Positions 46,521 to 58,409 of a DNA stretch of 64,000 nucleotides are shown in pieces. Below the pieces are notes generated by a model. It made no database searches and had not been told where the DNA came from. It saw only the letters and a list, made by a program, of their open reading frames with translations. The DNA is from Leptodontidium sp. MPI-SDFR-AT-0119 (lineage: Eukaryota > Ascomycota > Leotiomycetes > Helotiales > Leptodontidiaceae): the NCBI GenBank assembly GCA_020726505.1, contig JAHLEZ010000024.1, forward strand, positions 372,001 to 436,000, written 5' to 3'. Within the stretch, counting starts at the first letter, position 1. Each line of letters starts with the position of its first letter. The position numbers and the translations under genes were made by a program.

Positions 46521-46689
46521 AATTTTTTTTTTTGTGATATATTTGGCTATAACTTTTTAATTACTTAGTAAAATAAAAAAAGTAAATAAGCTAAATAGCT
46601 TTATATATTAAAGCGCAACTTTCTATAAGAAAAAAACCCCACTTTTATTAAGTTTAAAAATTTACCGTGTTTGAGCCGGACTGACTGTA

Positions 46690-47109
46690 CTTATAGTTGG
46701 AAGTGAATAGGAGTGTAGATGGGAAGGAAACCTGTGAGTCGACTGTAACTTATAGAGAGACCAGGGATGATGGTTCTCATAAAGCCAACCTTCCGAGACT
46801 ACCCTGAGGATGTATTACATAATTCGCTAACGCTAAAACGCAGCGGTCATTAGGCCATCTTATTACTGCCCCTAATGATTATAGACTATACATATGTTGC
46901 CTCCTTAATGACCCCACATGATTATTGTAAATTTGGGAAATTTCAAGCGATAGCAGATTCGGCGTGACCGCCGACCTCTCGATAGTATATTGTGTAGACA
47001 GGCTGTGTTTTTCGCTGCCTTATTACTCTGCCTTGAGACAGATGAATTTTGAGTCGCCCAAAAAAACTTTAGTGTTCGTAAGAAAGCTAGTCAAATTGTA
47101 GGCTTTAGA
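46690..47109. other. Flank of the transposon, 5' side of the CSC1-like pseudogene
   Basis: Possible promoter of the dead channel gene; reading across the transposon the minus strand continues SSRVNDVLDQAAGKAQSS, a plausible N-terminus. No other gene seen. Confidence 0.4.
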
Positions 47110-47477
47110 TATAAGTGATACCTAAACGAGGATCCTGAATCGGAATTTCAGAGCAAGAAGTCAGAGATATCATCATTATTAATGTCCACAATCTTCACAC
47201 TAAGACCTCCAATATCTTCATCGTCGATTTCCACCTCCGACTAAAGAGAGTTGTTATTAGAATCTTCACTCTCCTCTTCGTCAAATCCATTCTCACTCAA
47301 ACTTTCATAGCCAATGCCTATAGCCTCGCCTTCACTCCGCGCTTTATCAAACTCGCCTCTATTGATATCCCCAACACCCACGTCTATGTGCTTGACCCCT
47401 TCATCATCTGTCTCTACTTCGTCATCTATATATTCGCTATCTTTAGACTCTAATGACGAAGTGTCGCCATCGGTCAT
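47110..47477 (-). pseudogene. Acidic low-complexity ORF, decayed
   Basis: Open frame 47477-47241 (MTDGDTSSLESKDSEYIDDE, then GFDEEESEDSNNNS) ends at a TAG and continues SEVEIDDEDIGGLSVKIVDI in frame. Highly acidic, no domain recognised. Confidence 0.28.
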
Positions 47478-48643
47478 AAACTATAAAGCTACCCGACACT
47501 TAAGACTCTCTGAATCCTTAGGACTTACTTATAGGTCTACTGTCGAAACATTGGGTTTGTCTATATTGCTAGTGACAAGACGTAGTACTATTCTGTTAGC
47601 ATACTCCAAAAGGACTAAGGGGCCTACTTACCTTCGTTACTAAGCCTTGCTTGAACTAGTAATATCATGAGATTAATCAAGTAATCTATATTGAACCTCA
47701 CATCGTTGACTGATAGACGCCCCTTTTTCTCCCACGTTCGCTTCTCATCACAGAGATTGTTCTATTTAAACAAAACATCTCTATCGACAAGTGAGCATTT
47801 AAGGCTACCCTCGTCGAATTGGGCTTGAAGAAGCTCATTAATGTAATGCCACGAGTAGTTATGTCCCTCCATAATACCGTGTAGCTCAAGAAGCACTTGT
47901 TACTTTGATAGATTCTCTACCCGGAGGACTTGTCGCACTACTCACCTTTTGAGGTCGTGGAGGGTATCGTTGTCGTGTACTATATTGTCGAGTGGTTAGG
48001 CAGTTTCTATTCGGATTCGAATCACAACTAGCTTTAAGTGAAGGCAAAGAGAATCTCGGATTGTCTTGCTATTTTATATCGGATATCTAATACTCCGGTC
48101 GGTCAACTTAGCGCTTAACGCCAAGTGTTATAAGCGAGTCGTCAAGGGCCTGAATTTTCGAGTGGGGCAAGACTCGTTTAAGATTACTACTAAGTGGGTC
48201 GTCACTGCCCTCAACTCAAGGCGGGTCAGCGAACAACCACCTCGCCAGTCTCAGTACGACCGTTGAATCAGGTTGACCACGCCAGCAAGTCGCAACTTTA
48301 GCGTAATATCATTATAAGGCGGACTTTTGAAAGTCAATTCATGTTTTCTTGCGAAAATCGGCCAAGACTAGTGTTTTCTAGAGCTCGGGTTGTAGATGTT
48401 GAAGTATCTTCTATGAGGTTGCAGAGGACATACACATAGTTTATGTCAACGGTACTAGAAGATTGTTCAGCCGATAGAAGGTCTTCTTAATCTTCTATAT
48501 TGAAACCTCTATAATCTATTCTATACTTCACGGACGACTCCCGATGTCTATTTCGACTACCTCACTCCCGAAAACAGAAATTCGTGTACTGAAATTATTA
48601 GCTGAGATAGTTGAGAACACGACCACTCGAAGTTGTTGGCTAA
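47478..48643. other. Decayed region
   Basis: The plus strand has a coherent-looking fragment near 47800-47995 (LVELGLKKLINVMPRVVMSL; SPFEVVEGIVVVYYIVEWLG) with TAG stops, but no family is recognisable. Confidence 0.35.
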
Positions 48644-50090
48644 CTAGCCGGTCACGATGACCACTGACGTTACGTAATGCGTTGTTGCTGGCAGAGTAAT
48701 CGTTATATATAATATAGGAACAGAATCGCCGAGGTTTTCACCCGCCGTAGGTAATGCCGGGTCATTCTTTGAAGTCGAAGACGAAAGTGTGCTAGTCGAA
48801 TTGGCTGGTGATACTGTGGCGTTAGCTGTTGGTTTTGTTAAGGAAACTGGGATACAACCCTCTCCTGGCATACCTGCCCGAAGATTGTCATAGACCGAAT
48901 CAAGATAGACTAATTAGTTCGAGACGACCCGCAAGTCGCCAAGAACCCGAACTGTGTTCTTGATCAAGCTCTTATCCCCCAGCCTATCTGCGCTGCCCTC
49001 CCACCACATAATACTACTAAGTTTCATCTACTGAATCCAAGTAGCCTTTTGCTTCCCCGCCATAATAGTGTCGTAATTAATTAACTCCCTTGTCGTAGCA
49101 TTATAACTATAGCTCGCGCCGGACGCGTTGTCGTAGTTCTTAACCGCTCCTCTTAATAGAAGGTCTTTATAATCGTAGATGCCAGCCTCCCAGGTACCCT
49201 TACTAACGCCATTGAATGGTTTTCCGAGACTATTAGTTGCACTAAAAGATCGACCATAGATAGGAACGCTAAGGACAAGTTTATCTGAGCTAACATTTTG
49301 GGACAGATAGTATTTAATAGTTGTCTGAGTGTCGAAGGGGGTCGCAGCCGGATCGCTTGTGGATCTGAAGAGGTTGGCTTGATGGGAAGCTAGAGTACTC
49401 CAAGGACCGGCATAGTCCCAGGCCATGAGATTCCAAAAATCAACGAACTTGTCCATGTCGGCAATATACATTGTCTAGTAATTGGTAGGCCCGGCTGGGC
49501 ATGTAACTGTTAGTTGGAAGTGATATAGTGGGCTGAGCGAGTGCCTATAAGCGTCTAATGCCTCCCTAATGTTTTGAAGGAGGAGAACTATATTTCCAGC
49601 CTCAACATGATCTACTGGGAATTCCCAATCGATGTCGAGGCCGTCGAGTCCGAGATTTTTAACTAGTGTGACAGTAGTTGAGGCAAACGCTGTGCGACCT
49701 GACACTGTCGATGCTGGCGCGGCAAAATTTGCTAAGTAGCTCGAGCCACTAATAGAGAGAAGTACATTGAGATGACGGTTCTTCTTCTTCATAAGATATA
49801 ACTACTTGAGGCAACCATAAATATTAGTTCCTGCCTCACTTAGAGAATCCTCGGGAAAAGGGATGTCCGTATCGGCCCAAGCATCGGACAAGTACTTAGC
49901 TTACAGTATTAGCGGGATCTCTAATAATTGAAGGAATCTTGAAAGAAGCTCATTAACTAGACTCACACCTCCCTAGTGTCCGGCTTTATATTAGCAAAGG
50001 CATAGAGGATATGCGTCAAATTGTCTACTGGGAGGTCTTGCGGGTTGAACTTTCTGTCATAGATCGCCCTATCGAGACTTTAGCGAGAAC
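48644..50090 (-). pseudogene. GH18 chitinase, decayed
   Basis: In order on the minus strand: [20 protein letters not shown] near 50050-49995; KYLSDAWADTDIPFPEDS and AGTNIYGCLK, stop, LYLMKKKNRHLNVLLSI near 49890-49760; the catalytic signature LDGLDIDWEFP near 49650-49615 (DxxDxDxE intact); MYIADMDKFVDFWNLMAWDY near 49470; VPIYGRSFSATNSLGKPFNG near 49260; SSIMWWEGSAD near 49020; then a Ser/Thr-rich tail. The family hydrolyses chitin and is usually secreted. Stops lie at Gln-like sites (CLK*LYL, TNY*TMY) and in WIQ*. Catalytic residues survive but the gene is dead. Confidence 0.86.
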
Positions 50091-50872
50091 ACTAACAATC
50101 GACGATGAAATATACTAATTGGCATAATATACTACTAAGCGAAAGGTTGTACTGTTGCCAGCGGCCGGTGTACTGCTGCAGGTGGCCAGCTTGCAACATA
50201 GGGAGAATAAGATAAAAAAGTTTGTCCAAAACATTGTGGGCAAGACGAGTGGGGTACAATCGACTTTGTTCGGGGTAAATCATAATATAAATACATTAAT
50301 AATGTGGACTAAGCGAGGTAGACACCGAAGTTATTACCTCAACTTCCTACTAGCCACCCGTGTCGCCCTCTTCTTGTAAAACGAGTTTTAATTACAATAG
50401 GTTTCAGCGACAAAGAAAGAAACTGAGCGAAGTCTTAGTTGTGAGCTATGTGAGTCACACAACTTCAACCTCGCCTGCCTAGGATTCTCTCCTCCACTTC
50501 CTCTACTTCCTCCACCCGTGTTATATGTCCCCCTTTCAGCTCTCAGAACCAAGATCTAGCCACGAGCCTAAGTCCTCTACCTAATGCCCTTCCTGGCCCA
50601 CGATATACGCGCCCATATTCTCCGCAAGCCATTTCAGAAGTGCTTTCACAGTCTCGCCTATATCCAGCGTCCAGCGCAGGAGCTGCGTATAGTTGGATTT
50701 GATTGTGTATAGCTCCGAATTTGCCGTCTGAAACTGGCCTTTCACCGTTACTAGCTCCCTAGGTATTATCAGTCTGTACGCTAACTCGGGAAAGGCTATA
50801 CTACCTTTTTACTTCCTGTAGCCTACAACGTATAAGTAATTGTCAACAAAACAATGCAGTGACTCACGCGTC
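50091..50872. other. Decayed intergenic stretch
   Basis: No gene assigned. Probably includes the lost 5' end and promoter of the chitinase. Confidence 0.4.
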
Positions 50873-51211
50873 CTAGAGTTCTTTCACCTCTTTCTTAATA
50901 GCTTCATTCGACTCTTCGATAGGCAAATTGTAACTTTGGGGAGTAAGCTGATCTGGCGAGAGCATCTTAGTGTCCAAATAATACAGCAAATCGTGGTTAA
51001 AGGAGGCGTTGTTCTGGACGTCCTGAGGTGCTATAATTAGGCTGTCGATGCTAGAGCTCGCAAAGACCTGTGAGTCTTGAGCCAGCGTTTCTAGGTCCGA
51101 AAAAAGAATTTGGCTCCAGAAATCAAGATCCGAAGGGACTACTTGAACGTCAATTGACAGTGTAGCGTTAGAACTATCGCACCAACTACCGTCATCTGTG
51201 GAGTTCTCCAT
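50873..51211 (-). pseudogene. Acidic/Ser-rich ORF, 112 codons
   Basis: Open frame starting MENSTDDGSWCDSSNATLSI with repeated acidic-hydrophobic patches (DLDFWSQILFSDLETLAQDS) that look like activation-domain sequence, ending KKEVKEL. No DNA-binding motif is visible. May be a remnant of a transcription regulator; low confidence. Confidence 0.28.
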
Positions 51212-52804
51212 GGCATCGTGAGGATATGCACCGTATTGATGTTAGCTATGGACCTTAAATGTACCTCGTCGCATTTAGGTCGGTCCGTAGGTACCCTTTT
51301 AAACCCATTGAAGATGAATGACACTAGTCTTCCACGTATTACCGCGACAGGGACGAAATCTAGCTAACGCCACTCCACTACTCCGCTGAAGGTTGTACCC
51401 TCCGATGAGTAATAGTCTAAGCGGCTAAACAAGCCCCACTTGATGTAAGGGTGGGGTTTTTTTTTTTCTTTTTCTTTTTGAGGGATCTTCATCAGTCTAG
51501 CCGGAAGCGATTGCCGCGCTACTATATCAAGTCCACGAGACTGCCCGGATTGAAGTGGTGTTAATCATCTCCTACTAAAGCCATATCTAATTAACGACTT
51601 ACCTGGTCTAATTCAGAGAAATCCTTATTAGTCAGCCTTCGGCATGGACTACCAATGGCCACGGTTAAGGATCTCACGCAAGTTTTCAACATAAGTAACC
51701 ACCGGGAGAGAAGCACCACTGCAGTCAGAACAAAGTTACGGATACTAAGCATGTCACGCAGACCGCAATGTTAGTGCAGAATCCCTGTTTATATCTATAA
51801 AGGCTAATAATGGAAAGTTAGCGTTACATTTCCGACGATGCCGGCGACTTTAAGGGATCTAGCCTCGCTAAAAAGATCAAAAGGCTCGTGCAATGTTTTA
51901 TCCCCTCAATCTTAAGCTAACTATCAGAACAGCCAGTTTCAAGATTTCGATGAAGCTAGCGAAACCACTTCAACGCGACCGCCCGCTCGTAAGAGATCCC
52001 TTTTTCAAACCGTCTCTAAAACTAATTCTTCGTTAGGCACGGTATGAATGGGGTGTTCTTGAGTTGGGTGTCTTCCTTCTACTTCATCCCCTCCTTGCAG
52101 AGGCTCGACAGTACGCAACCAAGCCACAGACGCCCAGGTATCCTGAAGACTTGTACGTAGCGCTTCTATGGCTATCAACACTTAGAAAGGATACTATATC
52201 GAAGCTAAAGTGTGGAGAGAAGGACAAATTGGCATTACAGCAGTACATAGAGTACCTTGGAAGTTAGAAAGCAAAATCGACAGCACTAAGATTTTCACCC
52301 GATGTAAGATAAGGAAGTCAGGGCGTACAAGATCCGGTACATGAACAAAGAATGTGAACTTGCCTGTAAATATATCTTTAAATCTATGAATTTGCAATTT
52401 ATAGTGCACACTGCCCCTCAACAAGTGGTGGCACGTCATCTCATATGATCATGGACGTTCAAACACTATAGCCATGCTCGAACGTAAGTGGGTCATCTAG
52501 GCCCCACATAGTAAAACAATAGATGATCAGGTACAACTAAACCCGGGCCAAACCAAGCGATGATACTCACTAGGGTAATTTGGGTATAAGATGATCGAAA
52601 TTCCGTCGAGTATACCTAACACCACTAAGGTGATCAGTTTCTAAATATATCGTCCAGTTCTATACTTTGAACGCAAACACTTCTTAATGTCTTAATAAGC
52701 CCCCTCAGTAAGCTCTTCTAGAAACGTGGGCGAAGGTAGCCATTAATAGCCGTTAGGTGTTCGCTACTTAGTGTGAGATATGCATAAGAAGGTCAACATA
52801 GGAT
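51212..52804. other. Decayed region
   Basis: A short coherent plus-strand frame at 52064-52267 (RYPEDLYVALLWLSTLRKDT; KDKLALQQYIEYLGS) continues past a TAG as KAKSTALRFSPDVR. A CCCCAC/GTGGGG hairpin with a T-run occurs at 51430-51465. Nothing else assignable. Confidence 0.35.
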
Positions 52805-53580
52805 TTCTTGCAAGACTTCTACCTGAGGGTAGAAGCAGCGGAAAATCACGTACGAAGGTTAGAGAAGGATCTCTACGAAGCTCAAACAACTATGTACTAT
52901 TACTAAAATACTCTCGTTCAGTGCGAAGCGTCTCTATCCTCTAGCTAGGAGGTTCTCAATAAGGAGCGTCGAAATCACTAAGCATGCCAAGAGGCCCTTA
53001 TTTTTGAAAGCCAGAGACAAAAAGAGACGATAGTATTACTTGAACGGATACTTAAGGAGGCCATATTAAGTAACGAGGCTGCAGAGATTCTCGGTAGCCG
53101 GCTTACCACAGCGCCCAAAGCTGTAGTCTGTTAAACGACACCGACCTGTGAGGGATCCCTGACGGAGGCTACCCCATTCGCAAAGACCTTAACAGAGACC
53201 GGCGCATTAACTTCTATAGAACGATAGAGCGAGTCAACCCTGCCCTCCCTAGTTCCCGGATCACATTAGCTAGGTGAGCACGAGAGCCAGACTGCCACTC
53301 GCATCTGTAGCACTGAAATGTCGAACCAAAATCAATAAAACAGTTCGAGATCCGCTCATAGCGGCTCATATACTACAAGTAAGATACCGAATGTCTACGG
53401 TTATACGGAATCTGCACAGGTCACCGAAAGCAGGAAGATCGCGCAAAATAGCGTGCGGAAGTCACCTTTGAGAAGAACACGCTTCGCCGATATATACTAA
53501 ACGAATCGCTAGATCTAAGCGGGCGGCTTTCTTCGTTAGAGGGATTGCTCTAGTTTCGATATTTTTTAGGTGTGTCTTGG
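52805..53580 (+). pseudogene. Decayed coiled-coil protein
   Basis: A single plus-strand frame reads DFLQDFYLRVEAAENHVRRL, EKDLYEAQTTMYYY, stop, NTLVQCEASLSSS, stop, EVLNKERRNH, stop, ACQEALIFESQRQKETIVLL. Heptad periodicity is clear and TAG/TAA stand where Gln would suit. No domain name can be given. Confidence 0.4.
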
Positions 53581-54204
53581 AACGCTAGTAGTTTGAAATA
53601 AAGTTTCGATTTGAGATTGATGGGTGCGATAACTAGTATTCTCATGTCCGGATTTGCCCTAACAAGGCAACTTTTGACCTTAATCTCTACGTAGAAATTC
53701 CTCGGTGAATCCTCCTCTAACACCCAACCGCCACCATCATCCCCTTGTTCCCATTAATACTGGCTTACTAAGAGCTCTAGAACCGGGTTAACATCAACAC
53801 ACAGCAGAATTTCTCCTAAGCGTGTCATCAGGCAGTTTTAGTCCACTATTAACCCCACCTCTTGATCACCTCACTTCGAGCGTGAGTCGTCTACAGCAGC
53901 CTTCGACTGGCGTCCACTATGTGATGGTCAGAGTAACCACTAGTCTAAGTAAGAGTATAATAACCCCGACTGAGATTAATTTACTACTCCCTACTATGCT
54001 ACAAATTCACTTCAGTCAGGTTGATCAGGGATGTCCCAGCCGTCAAGTCTGCGTAGTAACTCTAGGTCGAGAGCACCCCTTCCCTCCATGCGAACCTGCT
54101 CCGAGACCCTAAGCATTAACAATCTAGACCATCAGATTGGCCTCCAGAATAAGTCAACTTTAATACTCGAACTCTCTCGGCAAAGGCTCTAACTTGCAAA
54201 ACAA
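53581..54204. other. Decayed stretch
   Basis: A frame at 53822-54112 is open but Ser/Thr/Pro rich and motif-free; possibly the lost N-terminus of the following coiled-coil ORF. Confidence 0.35.
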
Positions 54205-54525
54205 GCCCCCCCCTTGAACTTGTTAGCCCGCGTCGAAGAGCTCACGAGGGAGTTGGGCCACTAACGCCAAGAGATTCAATTTTACCGGCAAGCATTCGAG
54301 AACCTACAACGGTTCCGTGAAACCGTGTATGACCTCTCTTAGCAACTCTTTCTCGCCCACTACCTCGATCATAATGTCGGCCGTTTAAATGACGTGATAG
54401 CCTAGCTTCGGAATGTATTAGAGGACTCTAAGCGACGCGAGTTCAAGGCGAAGAGGGATTAGATAGAATTCTGGGGCATAAATCACATTGCGCAGGAACA
54501 TAGAGGGAATGTGATCTAAACATAG
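54205..54525 (+). pseudogene. Decayed coiled-coil protein fragment
   Basis: The frame reads LNLLARVEELTRELGH, stop, RQEIQFYRQAFENLQRFRET, VYDLS, stop, QLFLAHYLDHNVGRLNDVIA, stop, LRNVLEDSKRREFKAKRD, stop, IEFWGINHIAQEHRGN. The third stop suits Gln and the fourth suits Trp (TGG to TAG, a change on the other strand). The layout resembles small helical proteins I have seen in related fungi but cannot name. Confidence 0.4.
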
Positions 54526-55019
54526 GGCACAGTGACCTCACACTTTAGGGAAGGTTAAAAAGTAGAGTACTGCTTTTTTATTCCCTTTTCAATCGCTTAC
54601 TCGGCTACCCCTCACTCCAAAACATAACCCTCGCTAACTAACATGATGACAGAAACGAGCCGGGAGCGTTCCGCCTAGCCTAAAGAACATTAGCAAACTT
54701 TCTTTCAATCCCCCTGCTTACTCCATACCGTCCAATATTCTGCGTGTAACTAAAATCGATCTAGTTCGGAGGGGTAGTCGTTAATTGGTAATTGACGAAT
54801 TGGGTTTCGCAACCCAGGCATCGAAGGTGAAGACATTTGGGAAGCTTGCAGGTACCAACGTCGAAGCTAACAGTTTGAGAATTATCACAACGGCAGCACC
54901 GCCAACGCCACGGCATTACTGTCTATGACTTAGTGGTGGATTTAGATACGTGAGAACGGGTTCATAGATATAAGAGAGCTACTTTCTGAATCATATAACA
55001 TATTAAAGGCGATTTACTT
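54526..55019. other. Decayed stretch
   Basis: No recognisable gene or repeat. Confidence 0.4.
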
Positions 55020-55566
55020 TGATTGAGATGTGAGGTGCCAGTATACTAGAGACTCGCAGAAAATCCAGAAGTGACCACCACTTTGGTTACCACTTCATCG
55101 GATCGTACGGCAAATGTTTTCCATCGTATAAGCCCGTGTTGGAAATGTTGGTGGTGTAGGTCGGCCAACATGTTGGTGGCGCACAGCATCGCTTGAGATG
55201 TGAAGGTGCCAGTATACTAGAAACTCGCAGAAAATCTACCAAGTGATCATCACTTCTCAGAGAAGTGACCATCAAGTCGGCTACCACCTCATCGGATCGT
55301 ACGGCAAGTGCTTTCCATCGTATAAGCCTGTGTTGGAAATGTTAGTAGTGTGGGTCGGCTAATATATTAGTAGCGCACAGTATCGCTTGAGATGTGAAGG
55401 TGCCAGTATACTAGAAACTCGCAGAAAATCTAGAGGTGACTATCACTTCCCCAGAGAAGTGACTATCGCCTTAGCCATTACCTCATCAGATCGTATGGAA
55501 AGTATAAACCCGTGTTAGAAATGTTAGTGGTGTAGGTCGGCCGATGTTTTGTTTGCGGCACAGCAT
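55020..55566. repeat. Three tandem copies of a 170-195 bp unit
   Basis: Each unit begins GAGATGTGA(A)GGTGCCAGTA (55025, 55195 and 55389), contains CTCGCAGAAAATC and CGTATAA, and ends with GGTCGGC and CACAGCATCG-like sequence. Units 2 and 3 carry an extra short hairpin (CACTTCTCAGAGAAGTG in unit 2). Most unit-to-unit differences are C/T or G/A. Confidence 0.85.
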
Positions 55567-55859
55567 ATTGGTTCCAACAATAGCTACGACGATCTGTTAG
55601 TTCTAACAACAGTAACGGAAACGGAGGAGACTCAGTCAGTCATGACCTCGAAAAACTTTAAATCACCTTTTTCTTTTCAACCAAGACTCGCAGCACGGCA
55701 GGTACATTGGATCGTTTTTCAGCCTAGTCTAATAAACTACTCTACCAAAGCCCCGGTTAGTGTGCTTGCCATCTGACTCGTGAGCATTAGCACTTAATTT
55801 CTCAGCCCTTACACTTGAATTCCATGTCATTAGATGACGGCTACCCTGTCTCTCGCAAG
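55567..55859. other. Decayed stretch
   Basis: No clear gene; a 75-codon plus-strand frame at 55549-55776 has no motifs. Confidence 0.35.
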
Positions 55860-57640
55860 GATAGTTGGAAATCTAGCTCGACTAGGCGTACCCTCTTATT
55901 CATTCTCCCCACGACCTCCCTACGAACTTTGTCGGCCATAATTCGGTTAGTACACACTATTACAATTTTAGTTAGTGGTCTAAGGATATGATGAACTGAC
56001 GCCTACAGGAGACTATTACCTTGCCTTAGTGGGATTCGAACTTAGTCTCGAGTACTTTAACAACATTCGGGGGGGTGAATATCTTCTTGATCTTAGAATG
56101 ACTCCCATATTCTAAATCTTTCTTCCCGTAGTCTTAGACATGAAGGTAGACCTCGAGGATCCACGTAGTGTTAGTAAGCTAACAATTTTGGATGACGCAT
56201 ACGCACATATCCGGTATTACTATCAAGGAGATCATCTATCTAACTCTTAACCTACTACTCTTAGCCTAAGAGGAAATTAGAAGCGGCAAGAAGATTTTTC
56301 TTCTCCTTAACTCACTTTCTTTGTTTATTTACTAGACGAGGAGAATCCGACGCGTCCGTACTTCGCAATTGTTATATCCGCTAATGAGGTCCTTGATATA
56401 TGGAATATGGCCCGCTATGCCGATCCCGGTGGCAAACATGATCACTGTTCCGTAGTCTCCAAACTTATACTATATCCCGTATAGTCCATCGATAAATACA
56501 AGGAGCTCTCTGTTAGTGTACCTATCCAACTGCCCAGTAAACCCCGTCCTTGACTTCACCAAGAGGGAGATTGTCAACCCTTTCTGGCTCCAATCCCACC
56601 ACGAAATCATAAAAGGGTGTCCTCGCAGTCCTACTAAGACCCTAAGTTTAGGGATTAAAAGGAAGACATACTGACCAGCCCTAACCTTCCACTTTCTAGG
56701 CACGGTTATATCGACCTGTAATACGTTCGACGGCTCTGTAAGCGACTTATTAGATAGGTAGGGATTTAAGAGGCGAGTTACTACCGCTTTTACAAATGGC
56801 CTGCCGATGGCAAAGTTTCTAAATGCGAACATAAGCCAGTGGAGTGTCGTCATCCTAAGCCACAAATATATGCCGATCTATAAAAATATCTCCGCCGGCT
56901 TTTTTGAGAATACGTGACGTCCAATAGCGATTAACGCCGTGATAGAGAGAAGCAGATATAAATTAAGAAACTATTCGTAGAAAAGCCTCCGCCTGACACG
57001 AAACGAGAAAAGGAGAATAAACCCAACAGCGGAGCTCGCCTATGACTTGAAGTTAGCCGAAGATCTCCCTAGGGGAAAGCCAACGCAGACGCACCATAAC
57101 TCCAGAGGCATTAATCCCCGTCCATACGAATAACTGACTGCCAGTCAATAATATAATTGTGTGCAACAAGACCTCCGCGACCGCTGTTCGGCCCAACCAT
57201 TAGTAGCTTCCAATGCTAGTCCACAGCGAAATTCCGAGTATCTCTATTATGAGGCTCAAACGTGGACCGCACAGGAGCGGAATGAAGTTGATAATTGACA
57301 TTGTAGTAACACGGGCGCCTATATCTGACCTTGACTTTACCCCAACGACTATGACGAGGACGGTATTCGTGATAACGTACGCGGATGCGAGCAGAACCTT
57401 GAGACACGTTGCCGTCCCTACAAAGGGAATCCTTAGAAAGGCATGTGGATATACAGTATGTTTCAAGAAGAAGGAGGAAGTCGAGAGCCACTCGGAGGTG
57501 AACGCACGATAAATAGCACGAAGGAAAAGCTATATAGCAAAGATACAGGCAAAAATGAAGCAGTACCGCGACGGTATGTCTATGTCACTGAGTTTAAAAA
57601 CCCCTGAACGTACAAATGATGAAAACGACATAATTAACAA
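55860..57640 (-). pseudogene. Ferric/cupric reductase transmembrane component (FRE family), decayed
   Basis: Minus-strand order: KHTVYPHAFLRIPFVGTATC and SLIIEILGISLWTSIGSY near 57465-57205 (ferric-reductase-like N-terminal region); FAIGRPFVKAVVTRLL, VLQVDITVPRKWKVRAGQYV (FAD-domain entry) and FMISWWDWSQKGLTISLLVK near 56820-56560; DYGTVIMFATGIGIAGHIPY, the NAD-binding Gly-rich turn, near 56450-56400; a C-terminal VRLVELDFQ near 55890. This matches the FRE family that reduces metal ions at the plasma membrane. Haem-binding helices around 56900-57150 are badly broken, and TAG/TAA codons are scattered through the frame. Confidence 0.83.
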
Positions 57641-57779
57641 TACTGTGAGTATCTAAACTTCCAATGTTAGAAAATTAAGAATCCCGATTCAGTCCCAGAG
57701 ATAGCGTTATGCCGCTTGCCAGTAATCACAACCATCAGCATTGTGAGGCCCACAGTAATTAACCTACACAACTACAGGG

Positions 57780-57875
57780 GTGATCGGCTAAGAGTTTATA
57801 AACCAAGTGGTCACTCAAGTGATAATTCAAGTAGATTATAGAAGTGATCATTCAAGTGGCCGTCCAAAAGGTAGG
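57780..57875. repeat. Short imperfect tandem repeat
   Basis: AAGTGGTCACTC, AAGTGATAATTC, AAGTGATCATTC and AAGTGG recur about every 12-24 bp. Simple degenerate repeat upstream of the MADS-like ORF. Confidence 0.6.
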
Positions 57876-57932
57876 CATTCGACATAGTAGTAACGATAAT
57901 ATTGCAGCTTGGTACAGGTGCCCACTAATATA

Positions 57933-58169
57933 ATGACGGGTAAGTCCACCTCTCACCAATCTTCATCGGCGTCAACTCTAATCATGGACAAGCGGGCCAA
58001 ATTAGAGCAATTTCGCAAGAGGAAGAACAACTTCTTTCATCGGGGTTACGACATTAGAGTGGTCTACGACACGGAGGTTTTCATCCTCTTTAAGAGGAAC
58101 GGCAAATTCTACACTTTCGCAAATACGGAGGAACTAGTATGGCCAACTGAGGAAGATATCGTGAGTTAA
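57933..58169 (+). CDS. MADS-box-like (SRF-type) small protein
   Basis: Uninterrupted frame from ATG 57933 (MTGKSTSHQSSSASTLIMDK) to TAA 58167-58169. Residues 20-65 resemble a MADS domain: KRAKLEQFRKRKNNFFHRGY then DIRVVYDTEVFILFKRNG, i.e. the basic helix and first beta strands of SRF-type DNA-binding domains, followed by FYTFANTEELVWPTEEDI. A second open frame, 58191-58409, Ser/Thr rich, could be a further exon. It has no nonsense codon although all neighbours do. Could be functional or a lucky survivor. Confidence 0.55.
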   Translation: MTGKSTSHQSSSASTLIMDKRAKLEQFRKRKNNFFHRGYDIRVVYDTEVFILFKRNGKFYTFANTEELVWPTEEDIVS

Positions 58170-58409
58170 CTATGCCTCAAGAGAAACTCCATGCCTAACC
58201 CTCGCAAGCAACACAATCTAGTCATTTCTAAAACAGCTGCAGACTACGAAACTACGTCTCGGGCGAAGGAGAAAGCTTCTAAAGCAAACGCAACCACCTC
58301 ATGCCCATCATACGCTTCTGAGGATATGTCTACCTTACCCTTACTTAGAATTAAAACCCCAGAATCACCACGACTCGATTTATCATCCCAGCACAAAGTA
58401 AGAGGTTAG

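Larger units (their letters stand above)
42626..46687 (-). mobile_element. Tc1/mariner-superfamily DDE element, complete, 4,062 bp
   Basis: Inverted repeats of 30 bp start CAGTCAGTCCGGCTCAAACA at 42626-42655 with the exact complement at 46658-46687. Each end abuts TA (42624-42625 and 46688-46689), the Tc1/mariner target duplication. Subterminal DNA carries direct repeats at both ends (listed). The single gene encodes an unusually long transposase with five exons. Host sequence on both sides is RIP-scarred while the element is nearly clean. Confidence 0.93.

Noticed and set aside
57213..57512. 99-codon plus-strand frame
   Set aside because: Antisense of the ferric-reductase N-terminal region, which has recognisable membrane-protein sequence on the minus strand.
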